Below are positions 41,080 through 48,287 of a stretch of 64,000 nucleotides of DNA, in pieces. The stretch spans positions 4,154,001 to 4,218,000 of the forward strand of contig JACKHI010000001.1 in the NCBI GenBank assembly GCA_020639075.1, given 5' to 3'. Origin of the DNA: Phycisphaerales bacterium. Lineage in GTDB: Bacteria; Planctomycetota; Phycisphaerae; UBA1845; UTPLA1. The position numbers were made by a program, and so were the translations under genes. The notes beneath the pieces were generated by a model that worked only from the letters and a program-made list of their open reading frames with translations, made no database searches and had not been told where the DNA came from. Every line of letters begins with the position of its first letter. The stretch's first letter is position 1.

Positions 41080-41498
41080 CGACGGCGGTTAGACGAATCC
41101 AGTTCTGCGCCGGGCATCGCGTTTGGAAGCACGAGCATCGCTGCGCCAATCTGCATGGACATAACTATGTGGCATTCGTCCATGCGGAAGCGGACCATCT
41201 CGATGCGCTGGGCCGCGTGATCGACTTCGGCGTGCTCAAAGAGAAAGTCGGCGGCTGGATCGATGCCAACTGGGATCACGGGTTCATCTGTCATCGTGAC
41301 GATACCGAGGCGATGCGCGCGATGCAGGCGATTCCGAATCAGAAGGTGTTCGCCATGGATGCGAATCCGACGGCGGAGAATCTCGCCGATTATCTGCTGC
41401 GCGTCGTGGGACCGGCGCAGCTGAACGGCACGGGCGTTCGGCTGGCGCGCGTCGTGCTGTGGGAGACGGAAAACTGTTACGCGGAAGTGTCGCTTTGA
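41076..41498 (+). CDS. queD: 6-carboxy-5,6,7,8-tetrahydropterin synthase QueD
   Basis: The 140-residue protein has the PTPS/QueD metal site His14, His27 and His29 (CAGHRVWKHEHRCANLHGHNY) with catalytic Cys23 in HRCANLHGH. The family region IDFGVLKEKVGGWIDANWDHGF and NPTAENLADYLLR are present. It converts dihydroneopterin triphosphate to 6-carboxytetrahydropterin, the step before QueE. The start at 41076 follows the family; a longer frame from 40986 would run inside queF. Confidence 0.94.
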   Translation: MTTAVRRIQFCAGHRVWKHEHRCANLHGHNYVAFVHAEADHLDALGRVIDFGVLKEKVGGWIDANWDHGFICHRDDTEAMRAMQAIPNQKVFAMDANPTAENLADYLLRVVGPAQLNGTGVRLARVVLWETENCYAEVSL

Positions 41499-41566
41499 TC
41501 GGTCGCCAACGACCCGCGCGGGCGGGACGCTCGCACGCCCCGACAAGTATCGCCCCCTGAACGAGT

Positions 41567-42166
41567 ATGTCCAAGACTTATCGCGTCAACGAGATCTTTT
41601 TCTCCGTGCAGGGCGAGGGCATGCGCGTCGGTACGGCCAATCTTTTCCTGCGCTTTACCGGCTGCAACGAAACCTGTCGCATCGAGACGCATGGATTTGA
41701 CTGCGATACGGAATTCGCCAGCGGTCGCGATATGACGATCGACGACATCATCGCGCAGCTTCGCGAAACGGGGCCGACGTGCGATTGGATCGTGCTGACG
41801 GGTGGGGAGCCGGGGCTCCAGGTCGATCGCGAGCTGATCGATGCGCTCCATGCGGCGGACTTCAAGCTGGCGATCGAAACCAACGGCAGCATCGAGCTGC
41901 CAGCCGGCATCGATTGGGTGACGGTCAGTCCTAAAGTCGCCGAACATGCGATCCGGCAGAGGACGGCGGACGAAGTCAAGTACGTTCGCGGCTATGGCCA
42001 GGGCATTCCGAAGACGGTCGTGCAGGCGGAATACAAGCTCATCTCACCTGCGTTCAGCGGCGATCAACTCGATGCCCGGACGCTGGATTGGTGCGTCATG
42101 CTCGTCAAGGAGAACCCCGATTGGCGTTTGAGCGTTCAGATGCACAAAGCATGGCGCGTGCGGTAG
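41567..42166 (+). CDS. queE: 7-carboxy-7-deazaguanine synthase QueE (atypical cysteine spacing)
   Basis: This 199-residue radical SAM enzyme has the QueE lead EIFFSVQGEGMRVGTANLFLRFTGCN and the later motifs WIVLTGGEPGLQ and LAIETNGS. The iron-sulfur cysteines are Cys33, Cys37 and Cys46 (GCNETCRIETHGFDCDTEF), a C-x3-C-x8-C spacing instead of the usual C-x3-C-x2-C. The third Cys still precedes Asp-Thr as in family members. The enzyme makes CDG, the precursor of preQ0. It ends the queFDE run. It lies 68 bp after queD. Confidence 0.9.
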   Translation: MSKTYRVNEIFFSVQGEGMRVGTANLFLRFTGCNETCRIETHGFDCDTEFASGRDMTIDDIIAQLRETGPTCDWIVLTGGEPGLQVDRELIDALHAADFKLAIETNGSIELPAGIDWVTVSPKVAEHAIRQRTADEVKYVRGYGQGIPKTVVQAEYKLISPAFSGDQLDARTLDWCVMLVKENPDWRLSVQMHKAWRVR

Positions 42167-42208
42167 CGCGACGCTGAATTGCAGAGCGATTCAGCACGTC
42201 GCCGGCGA

Positions 42209-42580
42209 TCAGCCGTTCAGGTTCGAGTTGTCGTTACTGTTCTCGTTCTCGTTTTCGTTCTCATTGCTATTGCTGTTATCGTCGTTGTTGTCGTTTCCGT
42301 TGTCGTCGTTGTTGTCGTTCCCGTTATCGTCGGTGTTGTCGTTGCCGTTGACATTCCCGTTGTCATCGCTGTTGTCGTTACCGTTGGCATTCCCGTTGTT
42401 ATTGGTGTTGCCGCTGGTATTGGTGTTCGTGTTTACGCCGGGCAGGACATTGGCCAGCGAGTCGATCAGCATCTGCACTTGTTCCGGCGTGCATGCGGCG
42501 GCGCCGAAAAGCCCGGCCGATGCCACCAGCGCCAATGCCCATCGGACAACCCGTCGCTTCAGTACAGTCTGCGTTCCCAT
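42209..42580 (-). CDS. Lipoprotein with Asn/Asp/Gly-rich tandem repeat tail
   Basis: The 123-residue protein has a signal peptide ending in a lipobox (LFGAAAC, Cys30), then about 20 ordered residues (EQVQMLIDSLANVLPGVN). From residue about 50 on it is almost only Asn, Asp, Gly, Glu and Ser in short tandem units such as NGNDN and DDNGNDNN. Such low-complexity surfaces are common in Planctomycetota cell-envelope lipoproteins. The tandem DNA (GTTGTCGTT-type units, plus strand) suggests expansion by slippage. No function is evident. It is divergent from the redoxin-like gene. Confidence 0.8.
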   Translation of the reverse strand: MGTQTVLKRRVVRWALALVASAGLFGAAACTPEQVQMLIDSLANVLPGVNTNTNTSGNTNNNGNANGNDNSDDNGNVNGNDNTDDNGNDNNDDNGNDNNDDNSNSNENENENENSNDNSNLNG

Positions 42581-42825
42581 CTAAGTTCTCCAAAGAATCT
42601 TCGTTCTGTATGCTCCGGCACGTCACGCGCGCGATGCGATGATGTCCGGTTGTTTTTCGTCCACGTCGTTGCGGCGCCTGCCGAAAAAGCGTGGGTTGAG
42701 TCTACCAGTGGGCGGGTCACGATGCAGAGATTGCACTGCACGCATGCGTGTCAGCACACACACGGATTCGGCTACACACAGCAAGCTGTGTATGCTCGCA
42801 CACACCACGTGATACAATCTGACCC

Positions 42826-44655
42826 ATGAGCCAAATACCCTTTGTCATGGCGTTCATGTCGAGATTTCATGCAATCGTCGTGCCGGTGCTGATTGCTTTT
42901 GCTCAACCGCTCTTTGCAGAAGAGCCGCCGCCGCCCTTGCAGCTCACGACGCAGGTGCAGGACGGCGACAAGCTCAACGTCGGTCGCCAGTCTCCTGATC
43001 TTGCGTTCGAGACGATTCGCGGGAAGTCGCTGTCGACTTCCAAGCTTCTCGAAGGCAAGAAGGGTCTCGTCTATGTGATGACGAGCACGGGGTGTCCGCT
43101 TTCGAAGAAGTACGGATCCCGCATCGCAACGATTGAGAAGCAATATGCCGATCGGGTTCCATTCGTATACGTGAATACGGTTCAGGCCGAGACGCTCGAT
43201 GACATGCGCCGGCAGATTCGCGAGTACGGATTTGGCGGCCCTTACCTGCCGGATCGCCAGCGTTCGGTTTCCGACGCGCTTGGTGCGAGGACGACGACGG
43301 AGGTTTTTGTCATCGACGCGGCGCGGACGGTCGTCTATCGCGGGGCTGTTGACGACCAGTACGGAATCGGCGCCGCCTTGAGTGCTCCCAGGCGGAACTT
43401 CCTTCGCGACGCCATCGAAGCGGTTCTCGCCGGTGCGAGACCGAGGATCGAGGCGACGTTTCCGCCGGGCTGTCTGCTGGATGCGCCCAAAGGGGGCGAG
43501 CATCCCGATCGAGACCTCACTTACTACGGTCGCATTGCGCGAATCCTCGCCGAAAACTGCACGTCGTGTCATCGCCCCGGCGGGACGGCCCCGTTCCCTC
43601 TGACGACCTATCCGTCGTTGACCGGCCGCGTGTCGATGATCGACGCGGTCGTGAGTGCGGACATCATGCCGCCATGGCACGGAGCGAAGCCGGCGGAGGG
43701 AAAGGAAAGCCTCTTCGCCAACGATCGATCGCTGTCGAAGCGGGATCGTGACGACTTGCTCGCCTGGTTGCGATCCAGTCGGCCGATCGGTCGTAGCGCC
43801 GACGCGCCTGTCGCGCCGGCGATTCCGAACACATGGGACATCGGTCGCCCGGACGAGGTCTACACGACGCTGTGGTTGGAATTGCCCGAGGAAGGACCGA
43901 TGCAGCACGCACGGATGATCGTGCCGACGAATCTGAAGCGGGATCGCTGGGTCTCGTCTTATGAGTTCCGTTACGATATGCACGAGGCGATTCATCATGC
44001 ATTGATCTGGGTGTTGCCGCCGGGCGCTGTCGTGCCGCCGATCGATCGGATCCCGTCGGACCTGGAGCTTCTGGGCGCTTACAGCCCGAGCGACAATGTC
44101 GTGCGGCTTGATGAAGGCGTTGCCCGTAAGCTGCCGGCCGGTTCGATCCTACTCGTCGATCTGTACGCGCGGCCAATGGGCCAGGAGTTGCGAACGCGAT
44201 TGCGAATCGGCGTTCGTTTCGCGGATGCGCCGCCGAAGCGCGAGATCCGTACGCTCGTCGTTTCTTCGAACGAATTGGATATTTCGGCGGACGATGCACG
44301 CGCGACGCGTCGCATCGAGGCAACGCTGACAGGGCCGGTGCATCTGGCGGCTCTGATGCCATATCTGCGATCCCGCGGCGAGGCGGTGACGATCGACGTC
44401 GAATTTCCGGATGGCACGATGAACCGGTTGCTCGACGCGCCGGCCTACGATTATCGATGGCAGATACGCTATGTCCTCAAAGAGCCCATCGATCTGCCCG
44501 AGGGCACGCGTTTTATCGTGACGGGCACATTTGATAACGGGGCGTCGAATCCCAACAACCAAAGCCCCGGCGAATCCGCGACGTCCGGCGTCGACGCGAA
44601 TGATGAGGCGCTGATGATGGTCCTGGAGGTGCTTGACGATGTCGGTTCCGAATAA
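42826..44655 (+). CDS. Redoxin/cytochrome c/copper monooxygenase-like fusion protein
   Basis: This 609-residue secreted protein has a signal peptide (about 1-31), a redoxin domain (about 45-200, with FETIRGKSLSTSKLLEGKKG and STGCPLSKKYG, where one Cys stands at the active site), and a c-type heme motif CTSCH (about residue 245). Its C-terminal half (about 340-600) resembles the copper-binding monooxygenase fold (DMHEAIHHALIWVLPPG carries a His pair). Such multi-domain proteins are typical of Planctomycetota but their substrates are unknown. There is no ribosome-binding site at the ATG, and TACAAT (42813-42818) ends 7 nt before it. An internal ATG at 42847 or 42856 is possible. Confidence 0.85.
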   Translation: MSQIPFVMAFMSRFHAIVVPVLIAFAQPLFAEEPPPPLQLTTQVQDGDKLNVGRQSPDLAFETIRGKSLSTSKLLEGKKGLVYVMTSTGCPLSKKYGSRIATIEKQYADRVPFVYVNTVQAETLDDMRRQIREYGFGGPYLPDRQRSVSDALGARTTTEVFVIDAARTVVYRGAVDDQYGIGAALSAPRRNFLRDAIEAVLAGARPRIEATFPPGCLLDAPKGGEHPDRDLTYYGRIARILAENCTSCHRPGGTAPFPLTTYPSLTGRVSMIDAVVSADIMPPWHGAKPAEGKESLFANDRSLSKRDRDDLLAWLRSSRPIGRSADAPVAPAIPNTWDIGRPDEVYTTLWLELPEEGPMQHARMIVPTNLKRDRWVSSYEFRYDMHEAIHHALIWVLPPGAVVPPIDRIPSDLELLGAYSPSDNVVRLDEGVARKLPAGSILLVDLYARPMGQELRTRLRIGVRFADAPPKREIRTLVVSSNELDISADDARATRRIEATLTGPVHLAALMPYLRSRGEAVTIDVEFPDGTMNRLLDAPAYDYRWQIRYVLKEPIDLPEGTRFIVTGTFDNGASNPNNQSPGESATSGVDANDEALMMVLEVLDDVGSE

Positions 44656-44707
44656 CTTCGGCGATGCGCCGCCGGTGAAGTGAATCGGCGGGGTGTTACA
44701 AACGGCG

Positions 44708-44737
44708 TTGCCGCGATCGACAATCGCGTAGTATACT
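44708..44737 (+). promoter_or_regulatory. Candidate sigma-70-type promoter, leaderless gene at 44746
   Basis: TTGCCG (44708-44713) and TATACT (44732-44737) are separated by 18 bp. The -10 box ends 8 nt before the GTG at 44746, so the first transcribed base would be near the start codon and the gene would be leaderless. This is an inference from spacing. Confidence 0.45.
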
Positions 44738-44745
44738 CCCCAACA

Positions 44746-45204
44746 GTGATTGCTCGCCGAATATTCACTTTCGTCTTGTTGTTTGTCTTCTGGGCCGGCG
44801 CCGTCGGTCTGCCTATTCCGCAGTTGAGTCTGCCGCTGGGTGATGCGTCGTTTCCCTGTCGCGGCCACGGTTGCGGATGCCTCGACGCGGAGATGTGTCG
44901 CACGAATTGCTGTTGTTTTCCGGAATTCAGCGCGGCGGCGCGCGCGGCGGATGCCAAAGCGGCCTCGACGCCGAGTTGTTGTTCGGCAAAGAAAGCAAAC
45001 AAGAAACCGATCGGCCTGTTGATGAATCCGCTCAGTTGTCGACGCGTTGACAGCCTGGCGTTCAGTTTGCCGCCTCTGGATTGGTTCCGCGATCTTCGAG
45101 TCTTTGAGGAACGACGAGCGGACGCAGTTCCGTCGTCGCACGAGGCTCCTGTGCCACTGGCCGAGATCGAACCCGTCACACCGCCTCCGCGATTCGCTGT
45201 TTGA
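44746..45204 (+). CDS. Small Cys-rich membrane protein
   Basis: The 152-residue product has a membrane helix near the start (about 7-26, IFTFVLLFVFWAGAVGLPIP), then a Cys-rich block (FPCRGHGCGCLDAEMCRTNCCCFPEF, with nine Cys in about 30 residues) and a further Cys pair (PSCCSAKKANKK). Such proteins are repeatedly found in Planctomycetota and may bind metal. I used the GTG at 44746 because it directly precedes the membrane segment and sits next to a good promoter; a frame from 44680 would add 22 residues with no ribosome-binding site. It follows the cytochrome fusion by 90 bp. Confidence 0.7.
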   Translation: MIARRIFTFVLLFVFWAGAVGLPIPQLSLPLGDASFPCRGHGCGCLDAEMCRTNCCCFPEFSAAARAADAKAASTPSCCSAKKANKKPIGLLMNPLSCRRVDSLAFSLPPLDWFRDLRVFEERRADAVPSSHEAPVPLAEIEPVTPPPRFAV

Positions 45205-45383
45205 TCCTCCATTTCAATTCGTCGATCCAACTGCGGTTTTGTTTACCGGTGCGGTGCTGCTGCGCCGTGCGCGCAAGCCGCGGTTGATCGGTGATCAGTC
45301 AACAACGACACAGCAGCTGCAGCCGCGCGCCCCAGAGTGCGCCCGGATTGCTCGTTGCGCTTCCAATTGAAAAAGGGAAATTC

Positions 45384-46061
45384 ATGCGAAGTATCGCAGC
45401 GGTCCGCCGTGCGATGACGTTGCTGGAACTGCTCGTCGTCGTCGCCGTGATCGCCGTGCTCATCGCCCTCGTTCTGCCGAGCCTGGCCGCCGCCCGAAAG
45501 AGCGGCCGCCGAACGCTCTGCGTGGCGCGAGAGCGGGAACTCGGCAATGCGTCGCTGTTCTTTCGCGAGGACAGCGGCGACATCATGCCGCGGAGCAGCC
45601 ATTCGGCGTTCGCATCGCGCGAAATGCCGTGGGGTTACGCGATGGTCAAGTACATCGCCGGCGCTCCGTTCGAGTCCGAGGATGCGCAGTGGTTCGATGT
45701 GTTGAACAGCGACTACCACTGTCCGTTTGACATGCGGCGCAACCGCTTCAGCTACGGGTACAACGTGTACTACGAGTTGACGGCCGTCGAAACGAACGGC
45801 GAGACGTGGCGCTCCGCCACGCGCGTGCCGCATCCGAGTACGACGATTCTATTCGGTGAGTTGAATGACGAGTCCGCGACGGATCACGTGATGGCGCATT
45901 TCTGGGTGCAGTTCGATGCACCCAAGGAGATTGCGCCGGATCGGCACGATCCTGATGCGGCCTACGTTTTCCTGGACGGTCATGTCGAGCACCTCGACGA
46001 CGTACAGACGTTTTCTGAGATGACTGGTTTGAACAAGTGGAACCCCGAAACGGCTCCGTAG
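45384..46061 (+). CDS. Prepilin-type (pseudopilin-like) secreted protein
   Basis: This 225-residue protein has a short positively charged leader and an N-methylation segment (RRAMTLLELLVVVAVIAVLIALVLPSLAAARK), the type IV pilin/type II secretion pseudopilin signature. Glu at the fifth position of the mature protein is present. The C-terminal AYVFLDGHVEHL is the late DG-like motif typical of the Planctomycetota G-type pseudopilin family. The ATG at 45384 has AAAGGGAAA upstream. It precedes the PEP-CTERM/dockerin pair, so the three may work together at the cell surface. The role is not known. Confidence 0.85.
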   Translation: MRSIAAVRRAMTLLELLVVVAVIAVLIALVLPSLAAARKSGRRTLCVARERELGNASLFFREDSGDIMPRSSHSAFASREMPWGYAMVKYIAGAPFESEDAQWFDVLNSDYHCPFDMRRNRFSYGYNVYYELTAVETNGETWRSATRVPHPSTTILFGELNDESATDHVMAHFWVQFDAPKEIAPDRHDPDAAYVFLDGHVEHLDDVQTFSEMTGLNKWNPETAP

Positions 46062-46095
46062 CGGAGCGTTTCGAATATGAAGAAAGATCCTGAAT

Positions 46096-46737
46096 ATGAA
46101 GTACAAATTGACGATTGCGTGCATTCTGATTCTGGCGGCGACGACGGCGGTTCATGCTGACGTCTGGCCGACGCTCAACCCCGGCGGCATGAAGCACATC
46201 ATGATCGGGTTTGAGAACAACGCCGTGTCTCTTCATCTGGACAGCGCCGATGCCGGACCGCTGTTGATGGAGAACTTCGGCAACACGCATATTCCTCCCG
46301 CCGATGTGCTGGACGGAAAAGGCTACAACGATCAATACGGCTGGCTTGCCGATGGGCTGATCGCACCGCCGGCGGGCGGGGCGTTTTGGATTCGCAGCGT
46401 CGTCGCAACGCCCCGATTGGAGATCTATGAAGGCGGCATGCGGATGATGCGTGACACGCATACGTATGCACCGATCTTCGGAACGAGCGGCTCCCCGGAC
46501 GCGTGGAAATGGAACGGAACAATGACGCATCATTGGAATGCGGCCGTCCTGCCGGGATTCTACGAGGCAACGTTCGAGGTCTATATCGGCGACGCCGTGA
46601 CGGGGGTCGCGCTGCCGGAGTATGCAGCCGATCAAGTGACGTTGTCGTGGAACTATGTACCGGAGCCCGCGAGCGCGCTGATGTGCGTGATGGGGCTGGC
46701 CATTGTCGTGCGCCGAAAGAGGATTGCACGAGCGTGA
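46096..46737 (+). CDS. PEP-CTERM sorting-domain protein
   Basis: The 213-residue protein has a signal peptide (about 1-21) and ends with the PEP-CTERM anchor VPEPASALMCVMGLAIVVRRKR (positions about 189-210): PEP motif, hydrophobic helix and basic tail. That signal is cut by exosortase. The core (about 30-185) contains MKHIMIGFENNAVSL, PADVLDGKGYNDQYGWLADGL and THTYAPIFGTSGSPDAWKWNGTMTHHW, the same pattern as in the next gene. Exosortase itself is not in this window. Confidence 0.88.
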   Translation: MKYKLTIACILILAATTAVHADVWPTLNPGGMKHIMIGFENNAVSLHLDSADAGPLLMENFGNTHIPPADVLDGKGYNDQYGWLADGLIAPPAGGAFWIRSVVATPRLEIYEGGMRMMRDTHTYAPIFGTSGSPDAWKWNGTMTHHWNAAVLPGFYEATFEVYIGDAVTGVALPEYAADQVTLSWNYVPEPASALMCVMGLAIVVRRKRIARA

Positions 46738-46766
46738 ATCCTGCCTCAGCGAAGGAGATGTCGAAA

Positions 46767-47489
46767 ATGAACAAGAGATTTCTTGAGCGAACGGCATGTG
46801 CGTTTGCCGTGATGTTCTCGATGTCGGCCGCTTGGGCGAGCAGTCCGAAGCTCGGAGGTCCCATGCGCCACATTCTCATCACAATGCCCGGCAGCGAAAT
46901 TCAGATCGGCTTCGATCATGATCCGTCGGAAATCATGCCGCTTGTGGATTATTGCGAGGCGTACAGTCCGCCTGCGAGCGTCCTGGACGGCGCGGCATAC
47001 AACGGTGAGTACGGCTGGCTCGCAAACGGTTTCATCAGTTTGCCGATCGAGCTGGACATCTGGATCGAGTTGCTCGACCAGACGCCCGGGCTCGAAACCT
47101 ACGAGGCGAACTCGTTTGCGCCGATATTCACGACCAGCGGGTCTGATCCTCGTTGGCGATGGAGCGGTGCGATGACGCACAACTGGTACGTCGCGCGCGA
47201 GCCGGGCGAGTACGAAGCGACGTATCGCGTCTATGTCGGCGATTCGACGGGCGAACCTGTTGTCGACTACCAGCCGGCGGAACTGACGCTCGACTGGTAC
47301 TTCGACATGGACTGCGTTCCGGGTGATGTCACGTGTGATGGCGAGGTCACGATTGACGACGTTGGTGCGTTTGTCGATTTGTTGACCGGCACGCTGGCGC
47401 CGACGGCCCATCAGGTCTGCGCTGCTGATGTGAACAGCGACGGCACCATCGACGCGCTCGATATCCAGGCATTCGTGTCAGCAATGTGA
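46767..47489 (+). CDS. Secreted dockerin-like protein, paralogue of the PEP-CTERM gene
   Basis: The 240-residue protein has a signal peptide (about 1-24) and a core matching the upstream gene (MRHILITMPGSEIQIGF, PASVLDGAAYNGEYGWLANGF, FAPIFTTSGSDPRWRWSGAMTHNWYVAREPG). In place of PEP-CTERM it ends with a type I dockerin-like pair of calcium loops (GDVTCDGEVTIDDVGAFVDLL and ADVNSDGTIDALDIQAFVSAM). The ATG at 46767 is chosen because AAGGAG lies 9 nt upstream, while the ATG at 46758 would abut it. It follows the first paralogue by 29 bp. Confidence 0.85.
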   Translation: MNKRFLERTACAFAVMFSMSAAWASSPKLGGPMRHILITMPGSEIQIGFDHDPSEIMPLVDYCEAYSPPASVLDGAAYNGEYGWLANGFISLPIELDIWIELLDQTPGLETYEANSFAPIFTTSGSDPRWRWSGAMTHNWYVAREPGEYEATYRVYVGDSTGEPVVDYQPAELTLDWYFDMDCVPGDVTCDGEVTIDDVGAFVDLLTGTLAPTAHQVCAADVNSDGTIDALDIQAFVSAM

Positions 47490-48089
47490 ACTGTCGTTTA
47501 TCACCGACGTTGAACATCCGCGGCCCCGCTCGACGCCTTGGTGGCTCGGGCGGGGCCTTTTCTGGTTCATCACGGAAAAGCGAGATGATTCGGTGTTCTG
47601 GTACAAGAGCGACAGATGTATCCAGCCCGAATCCCGTAGGGATCAAATGAGAATAGCCCCCCGTCTTCAACGGGAAGTTGGCGGCCGTTTTTCAGGTACC
47701 GTCCCAGCAGGCAACGCCGTGAACTGAATGCTCTAATCAGTGCCTCGCAGTCTCAGCGTGGCGAATCATCCAGCGTACATGGGCATGACTCCGCAGTGAG
47801 GACATGGCGGCTCTGACAGGTGCTGTCGCCGCTGTGTTCAGTTCACGGCGTTGCCCAGCGGGACGGGATGAGTTTGACGCGCTGAGTCGCGCCGTACCTA
47901 CGGCACGGCAATGGTAGTAACCAACTATCAATCCCAGCCTTGAAAGGCTTGGCTATTCTCGGCGCGTCCCTATCGGGACGCGGTACTTGCGCTACGCGGA
48001 TGCCTATAGAGTTTCTCGATTTTCCGTGATGAACCTATTCTCTTGTCTTGCGCGAAACGTCTTGTGCGGTTGATTGTCGACGGGCGAAG
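47490..48089. other. Non-coding stretch carrying repeat elements
   Basis: No supported gene was found in these 600 bases. The 164-bp repeat lies at 47701-47864. Outside it are GAATCCCGTAGGGATCAAATG followed by GAGAATAGCC near 47629-47657, and the reverse motif GGCTATTCTC with CGTCCC-TATC-GGGACG near 47951-47980. The latter is the same family as the fragments after copy A. Flanking genes are plus strand (left) and minus strand (right). Confidence 0.7.
47701..47864. repeat. 164-bp palindrome-ended dispersed repeat, copy B
   Basis: Copy B begins GTCCCAGCAGGCAACGCC and ends GGCGTTGCCCAGCGGGAC, exactly 164 bp as in copy A (31066-31229), with about 18 differences. Sites at both arms changed together so that the ends still pair, except at the AGC/AGC step. 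The internal hairpin (CCGCAGTG, AGGA, CATGGCGG) keeps most pairs. Confidence 0.85.
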
Positions 48090-48287
48090 TCAGTCGTCGC
48101 CGTGTTCGCTGATGCCGGTCTGCCTTGAGTATTCGAACAGATCCTCGCAGCTCTCGACGTAGCCGCAATTCAGGCAGAGCAGCTTGCAGTGGCGCGCATC
48201 GAGCCGCGGGTTGCCGCATCGCGGACAGGTTGCCGGGGGTTGCGCGGCACCGCATGCCTCGCCGGTATGTCGGGGTTCTTCCGTCAT
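48090..48287 (-). CDS. Small zinc-ribbon protein
   Basis: The 65-residue protein has two CxxC knuckles (ATCPRCGN and LLCLNCGY), with His between them (LDARHCKLLC). This fits a zinc ribbon of the kind common in Planctomycetota. Its ATG overlaps the aldo/keto reductase stop by 4 bp (ATGA-type), so translation is coupled. No DNA-binding or enzyme domain is visible. Confidence 0.78.
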   Translation of the reverse strand: MTEEPRHTGEACGAAQPPATCPRCGNPRLDARHCKLLCLNCGYVESCEDLFEYSRQTGISEHGDD

